A DNA stretch of 64,000 nucleotides from Candidatus Trichofilum aggregatum (GCA_016716885.1 JADJUV010000025.1:1-64000), one strand, 5' to 3'; shown: positions 1-8,987, counted from the first letter of the stretch. Notes: a model not told the origin generated them from the letters alone. Numbers and translations: made by a program.

Positions 1-985
1 GACAGCGGTGTTGCAGGTAGCGCATTTCGCGGCGCAATTGGGCCGTATCGCCTCGCTCCCAGCCATCACTGACGATGAGTACAATCGCGCCGCGCCGGAG
101 CATCCGGCGGCCCCAACGCCGGTTGAACTCGGCCAGACTGGCCCCAATGCGTGTGCCACCGGCCCAATCCACCACATGATGGGATGCTTCTTCTAAGGCC
201 AGATCAATGTTTTTCAGGCGCAACTCCTGGGTGATGCGCGTCAGCCGCGTGCCAAAGAGGAAACATTCCACCTCTTTAAAGCTGTGGCTGACGCTGTAAA
301 AAAATTGGAGCAACAGCCGGGCGTATTTTTCCATCGAGCCGCTGATGTCGGCGATGAGGATGAGGGGGCGGGGTTTCTGTTTGCGGCTTTGCCAGGCCAG
401 GCGCAGGGGGACGCCGTTGTATTGCGTCGCCGTGCGGAGTACCTGCCGCAAATGGAGATGCACCCCGTGCCGATCCGGGACGCGACGCCGGGTGAGCCGT
501 TGGGCCACCTGCCAGCGCATCTCTTGAATCAGCTTTTTGACGTTGGCTAACTCTTCCTCGGTCATCTCAGAAAACGCCTTGTTTTGGATCAGTTCCGACG
601 GGCTGTACGTGCCGGAACGGTCGGCAACATCTTGGGGTTTGTCCTGCTGACCGGCCTTTTGGGCCATCAGGGTCATCAGGGGGGGCAGGTCGGCACTGGT
701 TTTGTGGCGGGGAGCACGAGGCATGGTCTGCGGCCGCGACCACACCTCACCTTTCGCCGCCAGCCAGAACCGGTTGAACAGCACCGTAAACAGGGCCAGA
801 TGTTCCTGCCGCCGTACCAGCATGGCCCGCGCCGTGTGGTACACCTGCTCCCGGTCGCCCACATCCACCCACGTCAACGCCTGCGCCAACTCCATACTCT
901 GCTCCGGCGACACCGGCAGTCCGGCCCGACGTAGGAGGCGGGGGAAGAGGAGGAGGTTGGAGAGGAAGAGGTCGGGGGGATTCAT
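1..985 (-). CDS. VWA domain protein, CoxE-like (3' end outside the window)
   Basis: My reading of the minus strand from an ATG at 983-985 stays open to the window edge (about 328 codons), so the C-terminus is missing. A helical N-terminal region of about 200 residues is followed by a von Willebrand factor A domain. The MIDAS motif DISGS is near residue 213, GGTR supplies the conserved Thr and SDGWERGD follows. This order fits the CoxE-like VWA family. The start lies about 40 bases after the moxR stop, so the two are probably one operon. MoxR/VWA pairs act as chaperone-like maturation factors for metalloenzymes or other complexes; the client here is unknown. Confidence 0.85.
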   Translation of the reverse strand, partial: MNPPDLFLSNLLLFPRLLRRAGLPVSPEQSMELAQALTWVDVGDREQVYHTARAMLVRRQEHLALFTVLFNRFWLAAKGEVWSRPQTMPRAPRHKTSADLPPLMTLMAQKAGQQDKPQDVADRSGTYSPSELIQNKAFSEMTEEELANVKKLIQEMRWQVAQRLTRRRVPDRHGVHLHLRQVLRTATQYNGVPLRLAWQSRKQKPRPLILIADISGSMEKYARLLLQFFYSVSHSFKEVECFLFGTRLTRITQELRLKNIDLALEEASHHVVDWAGGTRIGASLAEFNRRWGRRMLRRGAIVLIVSDGWERGDTAQLRREMRYLQHRC

Positions 986-1026
986 GGAACTTGTAGGAAT
1001 CGGGACTTTGGAACTCTGCCAGTCTC

Positions 1027-1911
1027 TCAGTCTCTCAGTCTCTCCATCTCCTCATCCACCACGCGGCCGCGTACCTTGTCCACGTCGTCCTGGTATTTGA
1101 GGATGATACCGAGGGTGTAGTTGATCGCGGCCGCGTCCAACTCTTCCTTCTGCAAATGGCCCAACGCCTCGGCCCAATCCAACGTTTCGGCGATGCCGGG
1201 TAGTTTGTACAACTCCTTTTGCCGTAGCGATTGCACAAACGCCACCACCTGTTCCGCCAGCCGGGGGCCGATGTGCGGCAGTTTCAGGCGCACAATTTCT
1301 AGCTCCTTCTCGCGGGTGGGGTACTCAATCCAGTGGTAGACACACCGCCGTTTCAGGGCGTCGTGGATTTCACGGGTACGGTTCGAGGTGATGATGACGA
1401 TAGGGCGATGTTCGGCGCGGAGTGTGCCGATTTCGGGGATGGTGATTTGAAAATCGGAGAGCAGTTCGAGCAGGAAACTCTCAAACTCCTCATCGGCGCG
1501 GTCAAGTTCGTCAATGAGCAGGACGGGGGTCTGGTGATGGCTGGTGGTGATGGCCTGGAGTAGCGGCCGCTTCAGCAAAAACTTCTCGGTAAAAATATCA
1601 TCCGTTTCCGGTTCGTGGCCGTTACTGCGAAGCTGGCGGGCCTGGATTTCCAGCAGTTGCCGGGGGTAGTTCCATTCATACACCGCCTGGCTGATGTCCA
1701 GCCCTTCGTAACATTGCAGGCGGATGAGCGGCGTCTGGTAGGCCCGGCTCAGCACTTTGGCGATTTCCGTCTTGCCGACACCCGGTTCCCCTTCGAGGAA
1801 AATCGCTTTGCCCATTTTCAGGGCCAGAAACAGGCTCGTGCTAAGGCCGACATCGGCGATGTATTGGTGTTGGGCGAGGGTGGATTGGGTCGCGGCTACG
1901 GAATTGAACAT
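1027..1911 (-). CDS. MoxR-family AAA+ ATPase
   Basis: This 294-residue protein has Walker A GEPGVGKT near residue 42 and Walker B LLIDELDRAD near residue 130. A sensor-like ITSNRTREIHDALKRRC segment follows, and then a small helical C-terminal domain. This is the usual size and order for MoxR ATPases, which remodel partner proteins with ATP. The VWA/CoxE-like gene directly downstream is the expected partner. The last codons (MERLRD) are written in a GAGACT-type tandem repeat, so the exact C-terminus may have drifted. Assignment to MoxR is firm; the substrate is unknown. Confidence 0.9.
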   Translation of the reverse strand: MFNSVAATQSTLAQHQYIADVGLSTSLFLALKMGKAIFLEGEPGVGKTEIAKVLSRAYQTPLIRLQCYEGLDISQAVYEWNYPRQLLEIQARQLRSNGHEPETDDIFTEKFLLKRPLLQAITTSHHQTPVLLIDELDRADEEFESFLLELLSDFQITIPEIGTLRAEHRPIVIITSNRTREIHDALKRRCVYHWIEYPTREKELEIVRLKLPHIGPRLAEQVVAFVQSLRQKELYKLPGIAETLDWAEALGHLQKEELDAAAINYTLGIILKYQDDVDKVRGRVVDEEMERLRD

Positions 1912-2401
1912 GCGAACCTGTGTTGAGGCTAGATTGGTTCAGGCTTTGAGGATGGGAGACTGAGAGACTAAGAGATTGAGAGACTAAGGACTGCTCACTA
2001 TCTTGTTCTTTCTGTCGCCGTACCGCGCATAAATTGAACCAATCACAATGGGTGTTTCTGATGGGCAAACGAGAAATGCACCTGGATCGTAAAGCAATCA
2101 AGGCGTCAACAAAAGCACAAGTGGGTCAAATTGGTTGAACCAGGTGGGTCAGGTTTTGGGGGGAACTCAGGGGAACTCGTAGGAACTGTGGGAACTCGGT
2201 TGGTTGGGTGAGTGTTTCTAGTTACATTTTCTTTGGAGAGTAACAGGTGTCAATTGCTTGTTCACTGGCGAGTAGTTGGCTCCAGCTTTCATCCATCTCG
2301 CGCGACACGCCAGCCTTATCACTGCCATTTTCACCAGCAATATTTATCTTCCAGGTCCGTTCCCATTTCGGTTCGCCAAACAGGGACAAAGGACCATCTC
2401 A
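1912..2401. other. Intergenic region with short tandem repeats
   Basis: No convincing gene is seen here. The stretch holds GAGACT/GAGATT repeats at about 1960-1990 and GGAACT repeats at about 2160-2200. Similar GGAACT repeats recur near 17997-18040 and, on the other strand, 20731-20785. Confidence 0.5.
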
Positions 2402-2740
2402 TCATGAGCAGTTTTTACTAGGTAGCGTAACCAGGGTTTGGCCCAGTTTGAGTCCAGCAATCAATAGAAGGGCAAAAATAATAGCCCCGCTAGATAGTGT
2501 TGCTGTTGCCTCAAGTATTTCCTCACCTCTGAAACCTGCGAGATAAAAGAATGGCGGCGAGATAATGACAAGGCTCAAAGGCCACCCATAAATTCCTTTC
2601 CACCATAGTACGGGTGGCAGTCGTGGGGCAACAAATATTCGTTTGAGACGACCGATTCTAAAAAGAATCCAGGGGAGATAAATCGGGCTACTTATTAGGA
2701 AGACAACAAGTGTAACAAGTAACCAGTTTGTCCAATTCAT
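2402..2740 (-). CDS. Small membrane protein of unknown function
   Basis: The 112-residue product has about three hydrophobic segments: residues 5-30, about 53-70 and 80-100. Basic residues (RIGRLKR) lie between the first two. I recognise no family. The start overlaps the 3' end of the Uma2 remnant by about 50 bases, which suggests the remnant was truncated by recombination next to this gene. It could be a chance ORF, but the even spacing of hydrophobic stretches favours a real inner-membrane protein. Confidence 0.45.
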   Translation of the reverse strand: MNWTNWLLVTLVVFLISSPIYLPWILFRIGRLKRIFVAPRLPPVLWWKGIYGWPLSLVIISPPFFYLAGFRGEEILEATATLSSGAIIFALLLIAGLKLGQTLVTLPSKNCS

Positions 2741-2927
2741 TCTCTTTTAAGGCGTTTTGGGTGACGAACAGGGTTTCGGTGGTGAGTTGCAGGTCGAGGA
2801 AGATGGTAGACTGGATGGTTTCGCCGGGGGCAAATTCACCCAGCAGGGCATATTCGCGGCCGCGTTCCGGCAAAAAATAATCCGTAATCGTGCGTGTCTT
2901 GGGGTTCGCCAGCCAGTATTCCTTCAT
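2688..2927 (-). pseudogene. Uma2-type (DUF820) nuclease remnant, C-terminal fragment
   Basis: The 79-residue frame begins EYWLANPKTRTITDYFL and continues to a GEFAPGETIQSTIF stretch, which resembles the end of Uma2/DUF820 restriction-fold proteins ('EYW..D...R.v..y', then 'G..l.S..l'). Full-length members are about 190 residues, so the N-terminal and catalytic parts are absent. The tail after LTTETLF looks unrelated. It begins one base after the response-regulator stop. I read it as a decayed fragment. Confidence 0.5.
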
Positions 2928-2928
2928 C

Positions 2929-3570
2929 CTACACCAGTCCTCGCCTCACCGCTTCCGCGGCCGCTTGCGCCCGCGTCTGCACCCCCAATTCGGCAAAAAT
3001 CTGGCGCACCTTCCGTTTGACCGTGGCATCACTCATAAACATCACCTGGGCGATGTCGCCGTTGCTGGCGCCCTCGGCCAGCAGGCGCAGGATTTGACGC
3101 TCCTCTACATCCAGGGCGAGTGTGTCTTTGGGGCGTGTTACCGGCTGACCTAACGCCCGTTGAATGACCTGCTCCGTCACCTGGGGGCTAAAGGCCCGTT
3201 CCCCCCGGTGGACGGCCTGAATCGCATTCACCAGCATCTCATCCGACACGTTTTTGAGGATAAACCCCAACGCCCCCACCCGCAGAGCTTCCATGATGTA
3301 CTCCTCATCATCATACGAGGTGAGCATAAGTACTTGGGCGGTGGGAACTTGTTGCCGAATCTGGCGCAGAACATCCAGCCCCGATTCACCCGGCAGGCTG
3401 ATGTCCAGCAAGGTCACATCCGGCGGAGCGTCCTGGAAATAGGCCAACGCCTGTTTGCCATTCTCCGCCTCACCCACCAGTTGAAACTCCGGGTAGTTGG
3501 AGAGCAAACTACGGATGCCCTGCCGCACAATAGGATGGTCGTCTACGACTAAAACGGTGATGGAAGTCAT
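2929..3570 (-). CDS. NarL/FixJ-type response regulator
   Basis: The 213-residue protein has a receiver domain (residues 4-120) with acidic residues D10-D11, phospho-acceptor D56 in TLLDISLP and the conserved Lys in FILKNVS. A LuxR-type helix-turn-helix follows at about residues 150-213 (EERQILRLLAEGASNGDIAQ). The gene lies just downstream of a histidine kinase on the same strand and is very likely its partner. Targets are unknown. The HTH is slightly divergent (MFMSDATVKRKVRQIF where VKNHV is common). Confidence 0.9.
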   Translation of the reverse strand: MTSITVLVVDDHPIVRQGIRSLLSNYPEFQLVGEAENGKQALAYFQDAPPDVTLLDISLPGESGLDVLRQIRQQVPTAQVLMLTSYDDEEYIMEALRVGALGFILKNVSDEMLVNAIQAVHRGERAFSPQVTEQVIQRALGQPVTRPKDTLALDVEERQILRLLAEGASNGDIAQVMFMSDATVKRKVRQIFAELGVQTRAQAAAEAVRRGLV

Positions 3571-3596
3571 AGGGTTATGGGGGCAAATAATTAATC

Positions 3597-3676
3597 GGTG
3601 AATGGTTGAATGGGTGAATTGTTAATGAAGTCCGAAATCGCCTCATTAACAATTCACCAATTCACCAAATTCAACA
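3597..3676. repeat. Inverted repeat between kinase and regulator
   Basis: The left arm around GGGTGAATTGTTAATGA pairs with TCATTAACAATTCACC downstream across a loop of about 15 bases. The hairpin sits between the kinase stop and the regulator start of one operon, so it may attenuate or stabilise the transcript rather than terminate it fully. Confidence 0.6.
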
Positions 3677-3677
3677 A

Positions 3678-4985
3678 TTAATTATTCTCTTCTTCTGACA
3701 CCTGGGTAATGGGCACAAGCAACTCAACATGGGTGCCGTGTGCCAGTTGGGACTGGATGGTAACGCGGCCGCCTAAACTTTCGGCTCGTTCCTTCATGCC
3801 AATCAGCCCCAGGTGGCCGTTGCTGTTCTGGTAAATGCCGGCCATATCAAACCCCCGCCCATCGTCAATGACGGTGAGTTTGAGGGTGTGGGGGGCAAAA
3901 GCGAGAACCACTTCGACATCGGTCGCGGCCGCGTGAACACTCACATTATGCAACGATTCCTGGAGCAGGCGAAACACGGCAATTTCTACCTTCGCGGGCA
4001 GGCGGGCCGGTTCCCCAAACACCGCCACCCGGCAAGGAACCCCGTTGAACCCTTCAAACTGCTCGGCCAGGCGGCGAATGGCCGGGGCCAAACCGAGGGC
4101 GTCCAGGGTTGGCGGCCGCAAATCATAAATCACCCGCTTAATCTCCGCTTCCACCTGGCGCAAAATATTCTGCACCGATTCCAGCGACTCATCCGCCCGC
4201 ATCCACTCCGCCCGATCTAGCCGTTGCCGCGACGACTTAAGCTCCAGCATAGCCCCGATGAGCAACTGATTGATGCCATCGTGCATATCTTGGGCAATTC
4301 GTTGCCGCTCCATCTCCTGCACATTCATCGTTTCTGTGAGCAAACGCTGCAACTGAGCCGCTTTCTGGGCCAGATCATCCCTGGCCTGCTCCAACTGCCA
4401 GGTGCGCCGGGCTACCTTTTGCTCCAGCGCTTCATTGGTAGCCTGCAACTGCTCGTAAAGTTGGGCATTGCGGATAACAATGGCTACCTGGGCCGCATAG
4501 GTCAGGAGTAACTGCTCATGTTCATCCTCATAAGCGTCGGGCCGGTTCGCCACACCTATCATACCCATCGGTTCGTCGCGGATGCACAGGGGCACGCCCA
4601 AAAATGTGCCCACCGGTGGATGTCCTTTGGGTTGGCCCACTCGCTGGGGGTCGGTCATGGCATCCAGGGAACGGATGGGTCGGTTCTCAATAACCACCCG
4701 GGCGAAAATATTGGGACGTAAAGGGATGAGGCGATTGTGTTCGTAGAAGGGCAGGCTGGGGTGAAAACCTTGAATGGCGACCACGTCCAGCGCTTTGTCA
4801 TTGGCGGTAGTCAGGCCAATGAAGCCAAATTGGGAGCCGGTGAGTTCCAGGCAGTGGCGCAGGGCCGTCGCCAGTACCGTGTCCAGGCTACGCAGGGCGG
4901 AAAGTTCAACGGCCATCTGATAAAGAGCCTGCAAACGCTCAAACGGTTCGGTTTGCAGAGGATCGGGGGGTGTCAGGGTTAGCAT
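3678..4985 (-). CDS. GAF-domain sensor histidine kinase (HisKA_3 type)
   Basis: This 435-residue cytoplasmic kinase has no membrane segment. A GAF domain covers about residues 30-175, followed by a coiled coil (about 178-225). The HisKA_3 dimerisation helix carries phospho-acceptor H235 in QRIAQDMHDG. An HATPase domain with DDGRGFD and a G2-like HLGLIGMKERAESLGG stretch ends the protein. It presumably senses a small ligand or redox state through GAF and phosphorylates the adjacent NarL regulator. Ligand unknown. The 5' flank is over 600 bases of non-coding repeats. Confidence 0.92.
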   Translation of the reverse strand: MLTLTPPDPLQTEPFERLQALYQMAVELSALRSLDTVLATALRHCLELTGSQFGFIGLTTANDKALDVVAIQGFHPSLPFYEHNRLIPLRPNIFARVVIENRPIRSLDAMTDPQRVGQPKGHPPVGTFLGVPLCIRDEPMGMIGVANRPDAYEDEHEQLLLTYAAQVAIVIRNAQLYEQLQATNEALEQKVARRTWQLEQARDDLAQKAAQLQRLLTETMNVQEMERQRIAQDMHDGINQLLIGAMLELKSSRQRLDRAEWMRADESLESVQNILRQVEAEIKRVIYDLRPPTLDALGLAPAIRRLAEQFEGFNGVPCRVAVFGEPARLPAKVEIAVFRLLQESLHNVSVHAAATDVEVVLAFAPHTLKLTVIDDGRGFDMAGIYQNSNGHLGLIGMKERAESLGGRVTIQSQLAHGTHVELLVPITQVSEEENN

Positions 4986-5109
4986 TCCCTGATTGTAAGG
5001 AGTGGATGGTAATTGTCAACGTGTTGCCAGCAAGCGGGTGTGCGCCAAATTTATGGCTGACTACAAGAGTGGAGAAGAATGAGGTGTCAGCCATTCTCAA
5101 TTTGAGACC

Positions 5110-5291
5110 ATGCGTAGGGGCGGCACAGGGGGGCCAGGATTTAGCCAGAACAGGAAGCCTAACTACAGTTCGTGGCGTACCTACCCACCTGTCTCGCCCT
5201 CTTGTGAGCCGTCGTGGTAAGAGGGCGAGACGACGCGGAAAGATCGTGGCCCGGTTCATCCGCATTGAACCCGCATCGTCCCGCCCCTACC
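5110..5291. repeat. MITE-like element with GTAGGGGCGG ends
   Basis: GTAGGGGCGG on the left is mirrored by CCGCCCCTAC on the right, about 180 bases apart. Inside is a hairpin, GTCTCGCCCTCTT pairing with AAGAGGGCGAGAC. There is no credible ORF, so it could be a non-autonomous mobile element. Confidence 0.5.
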
Positions 5292-5385
5292 CTTGTTGGA
5301 TGACAAATTGAGAGTTGCTGATGAGGTGTATAATTACCTGCACATTCCGTCCTAACCTGGATAAGCCTGAACCAAAGCGGTTTTG

Positions 5386-5452
5386 CCACGAATTAACACG
5401 AGTTAGGACGAATGAGAAAAAGATAATTCGTGCCAATTCGTGAAGTTCGTGG
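5386..5452. repeat. AATTCGTG-rich inverted repeat
   Basis: The stretch begins CCACGAATTAACACGA and ends TTCGTGAAGTTCGTGG, with a central AATTCGTGCCAATTCGTG. It folds as a long imperfect hairpin. Its left flank (AACCTG..AAGC..GAACCAAA) recurs beside the CACAGAG element near 54115. Confidence 0.6.
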
Positions 5453-5497
5453 CAGATATCCTTGTTTTCTGCACAAGAAATTGACTTGTAACCTGCT

Positions 5498-5595
5498 ACT
5501 CGACTTTGGCAAAAATGAGAACGACCTCTGGAAATCCTCTCGTTGTTTAATCTCTTCGTCTCCAGAGGTGAAATTAAAAACGCCAAACTCCAGTA
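5498..5595. repeat. About 100-bp imperfect palindrome, copy A
   Basis: First of four related copies (others at 20387, 31970 and 35914). The outer arms are ACTCGACTTTGGC and CGCCAAACTCCAGT. The inner arms are GACCTCTGGA and TCCAGAGGT. The loop is TCTC-rich. It ends about 24 bases before the start of the membrane protein at 5619. Confidence 0.85.
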
Positions 5596-5618
5596 AAATA
5601 GTAAAAAACACGGGTCCC

Positions 5619-6080
5619 ATGATTACTTTAATACGGTGGGTTACGTTTTATGCGGAATCGTTGACCGGGGGATTATTCCTCTGGTTGGGTCTTTATATTC
5701 TTTCGCGAGGTTTTCCGCTGGCTCGTGGGGCTGAAAAACGTTGGTGGTGGCGGCACGGGACTTTTGCGGCGGGATTAAGTTTTGTCCTGGCAGCCTGGTT
5801 TATTTTTGGGATTGCCCTGCGTTCGATTGTGGTTGATCAGGATGAGTATGTCTTGTGGTTACGCTTAACCTGGTGGCCGGTGCCTCTGGCTTTGGTGTTG
5901 TGGTTGCGAGCCGTATGGCTTATTCCGGCGAAGGGTAAACCGGCGGAATTGTCTGATGGGGAGCGCTGGGTGTTGTGGGGCGGGCTGACCGCGGCCGCGC
6001 TGCTGGCCCTTTCTCAGTTTCACCGCCAACACGGTTTTCCGTTATCAAGATGTTGTCGCTACCGCGGCCGCGTGGACTGA
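5619..6080 (+). CDS. Polytopic membrane protein, N-terminal part (frameshifted)
   Basis: From ATG 5619 the protein reads MITLIRWVTFYAESLTGG and shows several hydrophobic segments (about residues 10-30, 45-70, 80-100 and 115-130). After about 6015 this frame loses sense and ends at 6080. Another frame reads smoothly through FTANTVFRYQDVV into the downstream gene, so both pieces belong to one protein of about 525 residues. The longer upstream ORF back to 5430 runs through the palindromic repeat and is not a believable N-terminus. Family unrecognised. Confidence 0.6.
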   Translation: MITLIRWVTFYAESLTGGLFLWLGLYILSRGFPLARGAEKRWWWRHGTFAAGLSFVLAAWFIFGIALRSIVVDQDEYVLWLRLTWWPVPLALVLWLRAVWLIPAKGKPAELSDGERWVLWGGLTAAALLALSQFHRQHGFPLSRCCRYRGRVD

Positions 6081-6222
6081 TTATTATCACATCCCCCCTA
6101 ACACACCTCCCTATTACCTGTTTATTGCCTTCCTGCTCCTGATTCTCTTCAGCACCGCCCTCTCCCTATATCAGCGTTACCGTTCCAGCCCTCCGGGTTC
6201 CCCGGCCCAACGCGAATTTCGA

Positions 6223-7200
6223 TTGCTGACATGGGGCACGCTACTTTTCATTGTTGGCGCAACCATTGGTGTAGCTGATTCCCTGTTGGGGCAAAACGCC
6301 TGGCAAGAACATGTGGGGTACGCCATTGCGGCCGCGGGCATTCTGTTCCTGGGGCGTGGTGTCTTGCGCTACAATGCCCTCATTGATCAGAAGATCATTC
6401 AACAGGATTTTGGACGCTCTTTACGGGGGGCGTTGGCGAGTTCCCTACTCTTTCTCCTCATATTCAACGTCGCTTTTGCGGTTACGGACAATCCGCTTCC
6501 CCCATTGGTTGTGCCGCTCTTAATCTATGTGCCCATTTTTATTACCACTCCCTTACGATGGTTCATCAGCCTGATGGATCAATGGTTGTTACCTGCCTGG
6601 CAAGCCCAGTTCATGTGGCGGCTGACCGAAGTGCGTCAACAGGTGCTCACATCGCCTAATAAGCAAGAAGCTTTGCAACTGGCCATGGAACAGTTACGCC
6701 AGAGCACGCAGGAAGCGCAATTGGGCCAGATTCAGGAAATGATTGGGGCTGAGGTAGCAGCTATTTTCCGCCACAGCGGTTTTAAGCAGGAATCTGTGCT
6801 AACCAAGAGCCAATTGTTTGAGTTAAGTCAGGTTGAACAAGCCCTGAACGCATATTGTCAGGAGCATAACCTGGTGATGGGCTTGCTGACTAATCGGGAG
6901 AAGTCTCGTTTTTTGCAAGGGTTCTTGTCCCATTTCATGCACCAGCATCTTAGGCCATCCGCCCGCCATGCCGACCGTCACCCGATTGATGACCACGAAA
7001 TTGAATATTTGCTCCTCTACAAAAGCTACGTTGAAGGCAAGATACGAATGGAAGTCATTCACGAAATAGAGGCTGAGACGGGTTTTCGCCTGGCGGGGAG
7101 TGGAACTGGCGGCCGCGTTTATGCTCAATTTTTGCAGAATGGTCGGCAACGCCTGGCCGAACTTCTATGGCATGAGGAACTCCGTTTTTACAACAGTTAA
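6223..7200 (+). CDS. Polytopic membrane protein, C-terminal part (frameshifted)
   Basis: This is the continuation of the gene beginning at 5619. Sensible sequence in this frame starts near 6018, about 200 bases before the first usable start codon at 6223. It carries at least four membrane segments (near LLFIVGATIGVADSLL, HVGYAIAAAGILFLG, LASSLLFLLIFNVAFAV and LVVPLLIYVPIFITTPL). A cytosolic tail of about 190 residues, rich in Gln, Glu and His, follows. The layout suggests a multi-pass sensor with a cytoplasmic helical domain, but no kinase or cyclase motif is visible. Function unknown. Confidence 0.6.
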   Translation: MLTWGTLLFIVGATIGVADSLLGQNAWQEHVGYAIAAAGILFLGRGVLRYNALIDQKIIQQDFGRSLRGALASSLLFLLIFNVAFAVTDNPLPPLVVPLLIYVPIFITTPLRWFISLMDQWLLPAWQAQFMWRLTEVRQQVLTSPNKQEALQLAMEQLRQSTQEAQLGQIQEMIGAEVAAIFRHSGFKQESVLTKSQLFELSQVEQALNAYCQEHNLVMGLLTNREKSRFLQGFLSHFMHQHLRPSARHADRHPIDDHEIEYLLLYKSYVEGKIRMEVIHEIEAETGFRLAGSGTGGRVYAQFLQNGRQRLAELLWHEELRFYNS

Positions 7201-7373
7201 CCTCAATTTACCCCCCTTCCACCATCCATCATCTAAAGAGAAACTCCCTTTATCACCTATTGACCCCCTGTAGACAACATTGGGACAACATTTGTGGTTG
7301 TATTGGACAGCTTTTCGCTCTATGAAAGGGAGTGTTCCTGTTGCGACCTTGCCTGATGATAAGGAGAAATGAA

Positions 7374-8042
7374 ATGCGTCTATTGAGGTATTGGTACATT
7401 TTGTTGGTTGTGGCTGTGGTTATACCCTGTTTAGTCTGGGCGTTTGTCTGGTTTTTGCGCTATTTTCTTGGCCCCGATCTGTGGTTTGCGTTTGGCTATC
7501 TTTACTTCCTGTTGAGCTTGGGAATGAGTTCCAGTTTGTTGTCTTATGGGGCTAAAGCGCTTGTCTATGGGGGAATTGGCCTGGGTTTGTGGCTTTGGTT
7601 GCGGCAAGATGGTCGGTTCGCGGCCGCGCAGGAGCAAGCGCAGATGCAACCCTTGCGGATTTTGGTCTTGGGCCAGGGTGATACCAGTCTGGAACACCAG
7701 TTAATCAAGAAAATGGAGCAAGCTCTACCCGAATGTCATCTAACCTATTTTGACCTGACCGCGGCCGCGGTTGAAGGTTCTCTCCCTGTCAGCCAACAGT
7801 TTGTCGGCATAGACCTGATCATCGGTCGCTGGCCGTTGACCTTGGCCGGGAAAGAGGCTATGCCCCTTACCGACGAAGTAACAGCACTCCTCGTCAGTAG
7901 CTCTGCACCCAGAATTATCATCCCCCATCAAGTTTCTGGTTCGGACTGGGCGGGACTGATGAATGATAGTGACAATATGGTGATTGAATCTGTTGTAGAT
8001 AAAGTGAAAAAGTTGTCGCTTCGCCAGGCTGCGTATGAATAA
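7374..8042 (+). CDS. Two-TM membrane protein with a cytoplasmic alpha/beta domain
   Basis: The start is ATG 7374, preceded by AAGGAG at 7361-7366; a GTG at 7332 would add 14 residues but has no such site. Two membrane segments (about residues 7-30 and 50-78) precede a domain beginning LRILVLGQGDTS. That domain alternates strands and helices like a Rossmann or receiver fold. The rest resembles neither a P-loop nor a receiver (no conserved phospho-Asp). The next gene overlaps it by 8 bases, indicating an operon. Function unknown. Confidence 0.6.
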   Translation: MRLLRYWYILLVVAVVIPCLVWAFVWFLRYFLGPDLWFAFGYLYFLLSLGMSSSLLSYGAKALVYGGIGLGLWLWLRQDGRFAAAQEQAQMQPLRILVLGQGDTSLEHQLIKKMEQALPECHLTYFDLTAAAVEGSLPVSQQFVGIDLIIGRWPLTLAGKEAMPLTDEVTALLVSSSAPRIIIPHQVSGSDWAGLMNDSDNMVIESVVDKVKKLSLRQAAYE

Positions 8043-8367
8043 AAAAGTGTCGAAAATGGTTTCTTCAGTAGCTGATTTGTTGGCCGTCATTAGTTGTTTG
8101 TGGGGCATGGCAGGGGTGTGTGGTCTGGCATGTGGTCTTAGCTTTGTGGGATTAGAACCCATATTCGTTATTGGTCTCTATGTAGGATTGCCCTCTTTTG
8201 CAATTGGCATTCTGGCGCTTATTGCTGGTCTTTTGACATACCAGGCGGGAAAGCCACAAACGCAACTAAAGATGGCGATTATCGGGTTATTCTGCGGGGC
8301 ATTAGAGATTGCGGCCGCATTTGCGCTCATCACCTATTTCACCTATTTATTCACTTCAATTCATTAG
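8035..8367 (+). CDS. Small membrane protein, unknown
   Basis: The 110-residue product has three hydrophobic stretches (residues 12-34, 38-65 and 79-108). It overlaps the upstream gene by 8 bases, so it is probably translationally coupled. The spacing of segments resembles small DUF4190-like membrane proteins, but I cannot assign it with confidence. A strong hairpin follows the stop by about 30 bases. Confidence 0.55.
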   Translation: MNKKVSKMVSSVADLLAVISCLWGMAGVCGLACGLSFVGLEPIFVIGLYVGLPSFAIGILALIAGLLTYQAGKPQTQLKMAIIGLFCGALEIAAAFALITYFTYLFTSIH

Positions 8368-8395
8368 TCATCGTTCGTTTTTAACTTAGCGATTT

Positions 8396-8431
8396 TTAGA
8401 TTGCGGCAGTCTTCAAGACTGCCGCAATCTA
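8396..8431. terminator. Near-perfect palindrome, terminator-like
   Basis: TAGATTGCGGCAGTCTT and its reverse complement are separated by one base, giving 17-bp perfect arms. Outer sequences GTCATCGTTCGT (from about 8367) and ACGAACGACTAC (to about 8455) add a second inverted pair. The whole may be a small palindromic mobile element that also stops transcription downstream of the membrane genes. Confidence 0.7.
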
Positions 8432-8528
8432 GCGAACTTATTCACGAACGACTACTTAGTTGTTGGGTTATCCATCAGGCCATTTGTTGTTGTGGCTTTG
8501 GATGTCTCATTCGTGAGGTACGGATATT

Positions 8529-8987
8529 ATGAACCTACACTTACACTGGAAAGAGCAAGTACCGAATGGGCTGACGCTGAGCCGGTTGGTGTTGACGCCG
8601 GGGTTGCTGGTTTGGCTGTGGGTGGATAATCCCAGACTGTTTCTGCTTTACGGGCTGGCTTTGGTGCTGACGGATGTGTTGGATGGGGTGTTGGCGCGGA
8701 CGTGGGGCGTGATGACGGATCGCGGCCGCGACCTGGACGGCAAAGCGGATATGGTTTTTCACACTACCTTTTATGGGGGAGCGGTCTGGTTCTTGTGGGA
8801 TGAGATCGCGGCCGCTTGGCCCATCGTCTTCTTGCCCATTCTGCTCTTTGCCCTGCTCCAGCCCCTCGGCTACCTGCTCACCGGCAAACCGCGCCAGATT
8901 CACCTCATCAGCAAAAAATCACCTCAATCGCCTTTGTCCTCTGGATCAGCACCTCGCTCTGGTCACAATTTAACTACCCGTTCCTGA
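8529..8987 (+). CDS. CDP-alcohol phosphatidyltransferase (frameshifted near 8915)
   Basis: Residues about 47-75 match the full family signature D-x2-DG-x2-AR-x8-G-x3-D-x3-D (DVLDGVLAR, then GRDLDGKAD). The enzyme joins a CDP-activated lipid to an alcohol, as in PgsA or PssA. The N-terminal half carries the first membrane helices. After ISKK the frame turns into low-complexity sequence. A -1 shift within an A6 run (8913-8918) restores a membrane sequence that ends at 9106, giving about 193 residues, the normal family length. The substrate alcohol cannot be read from sequence. Confidence 0.8.
   Translation: MNLHLHWKEQVPNGLTLSRLVLTPGLLVWLWVDNPRLFLLYGLALVLTDVLDGVLARTWGVMTDRGRDLDGKADMVFHTTFYGGAVWFLWDEIAAAWPIVFLPILLFALLQPLGYLLTGKPRQIHLISKKSPQSPLSSGSAPRSGHNLTTRS

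Noticed and set aside
284..1100. Plus-strand ORFs at 284-550, 584-934 and 702-1100
   Set aside because: They are antisense to the VWA/CoxE-like gene, whose minus-strand reading has MIDAS motifs. Basic, low-complexity shadow frames.
5430..5618. Upstream extension of the membrane protein to 5430
   Set aside because: It runs through the AATTCGTG and 100-bp palindromic repeats, so ATG 5619 is a better start.
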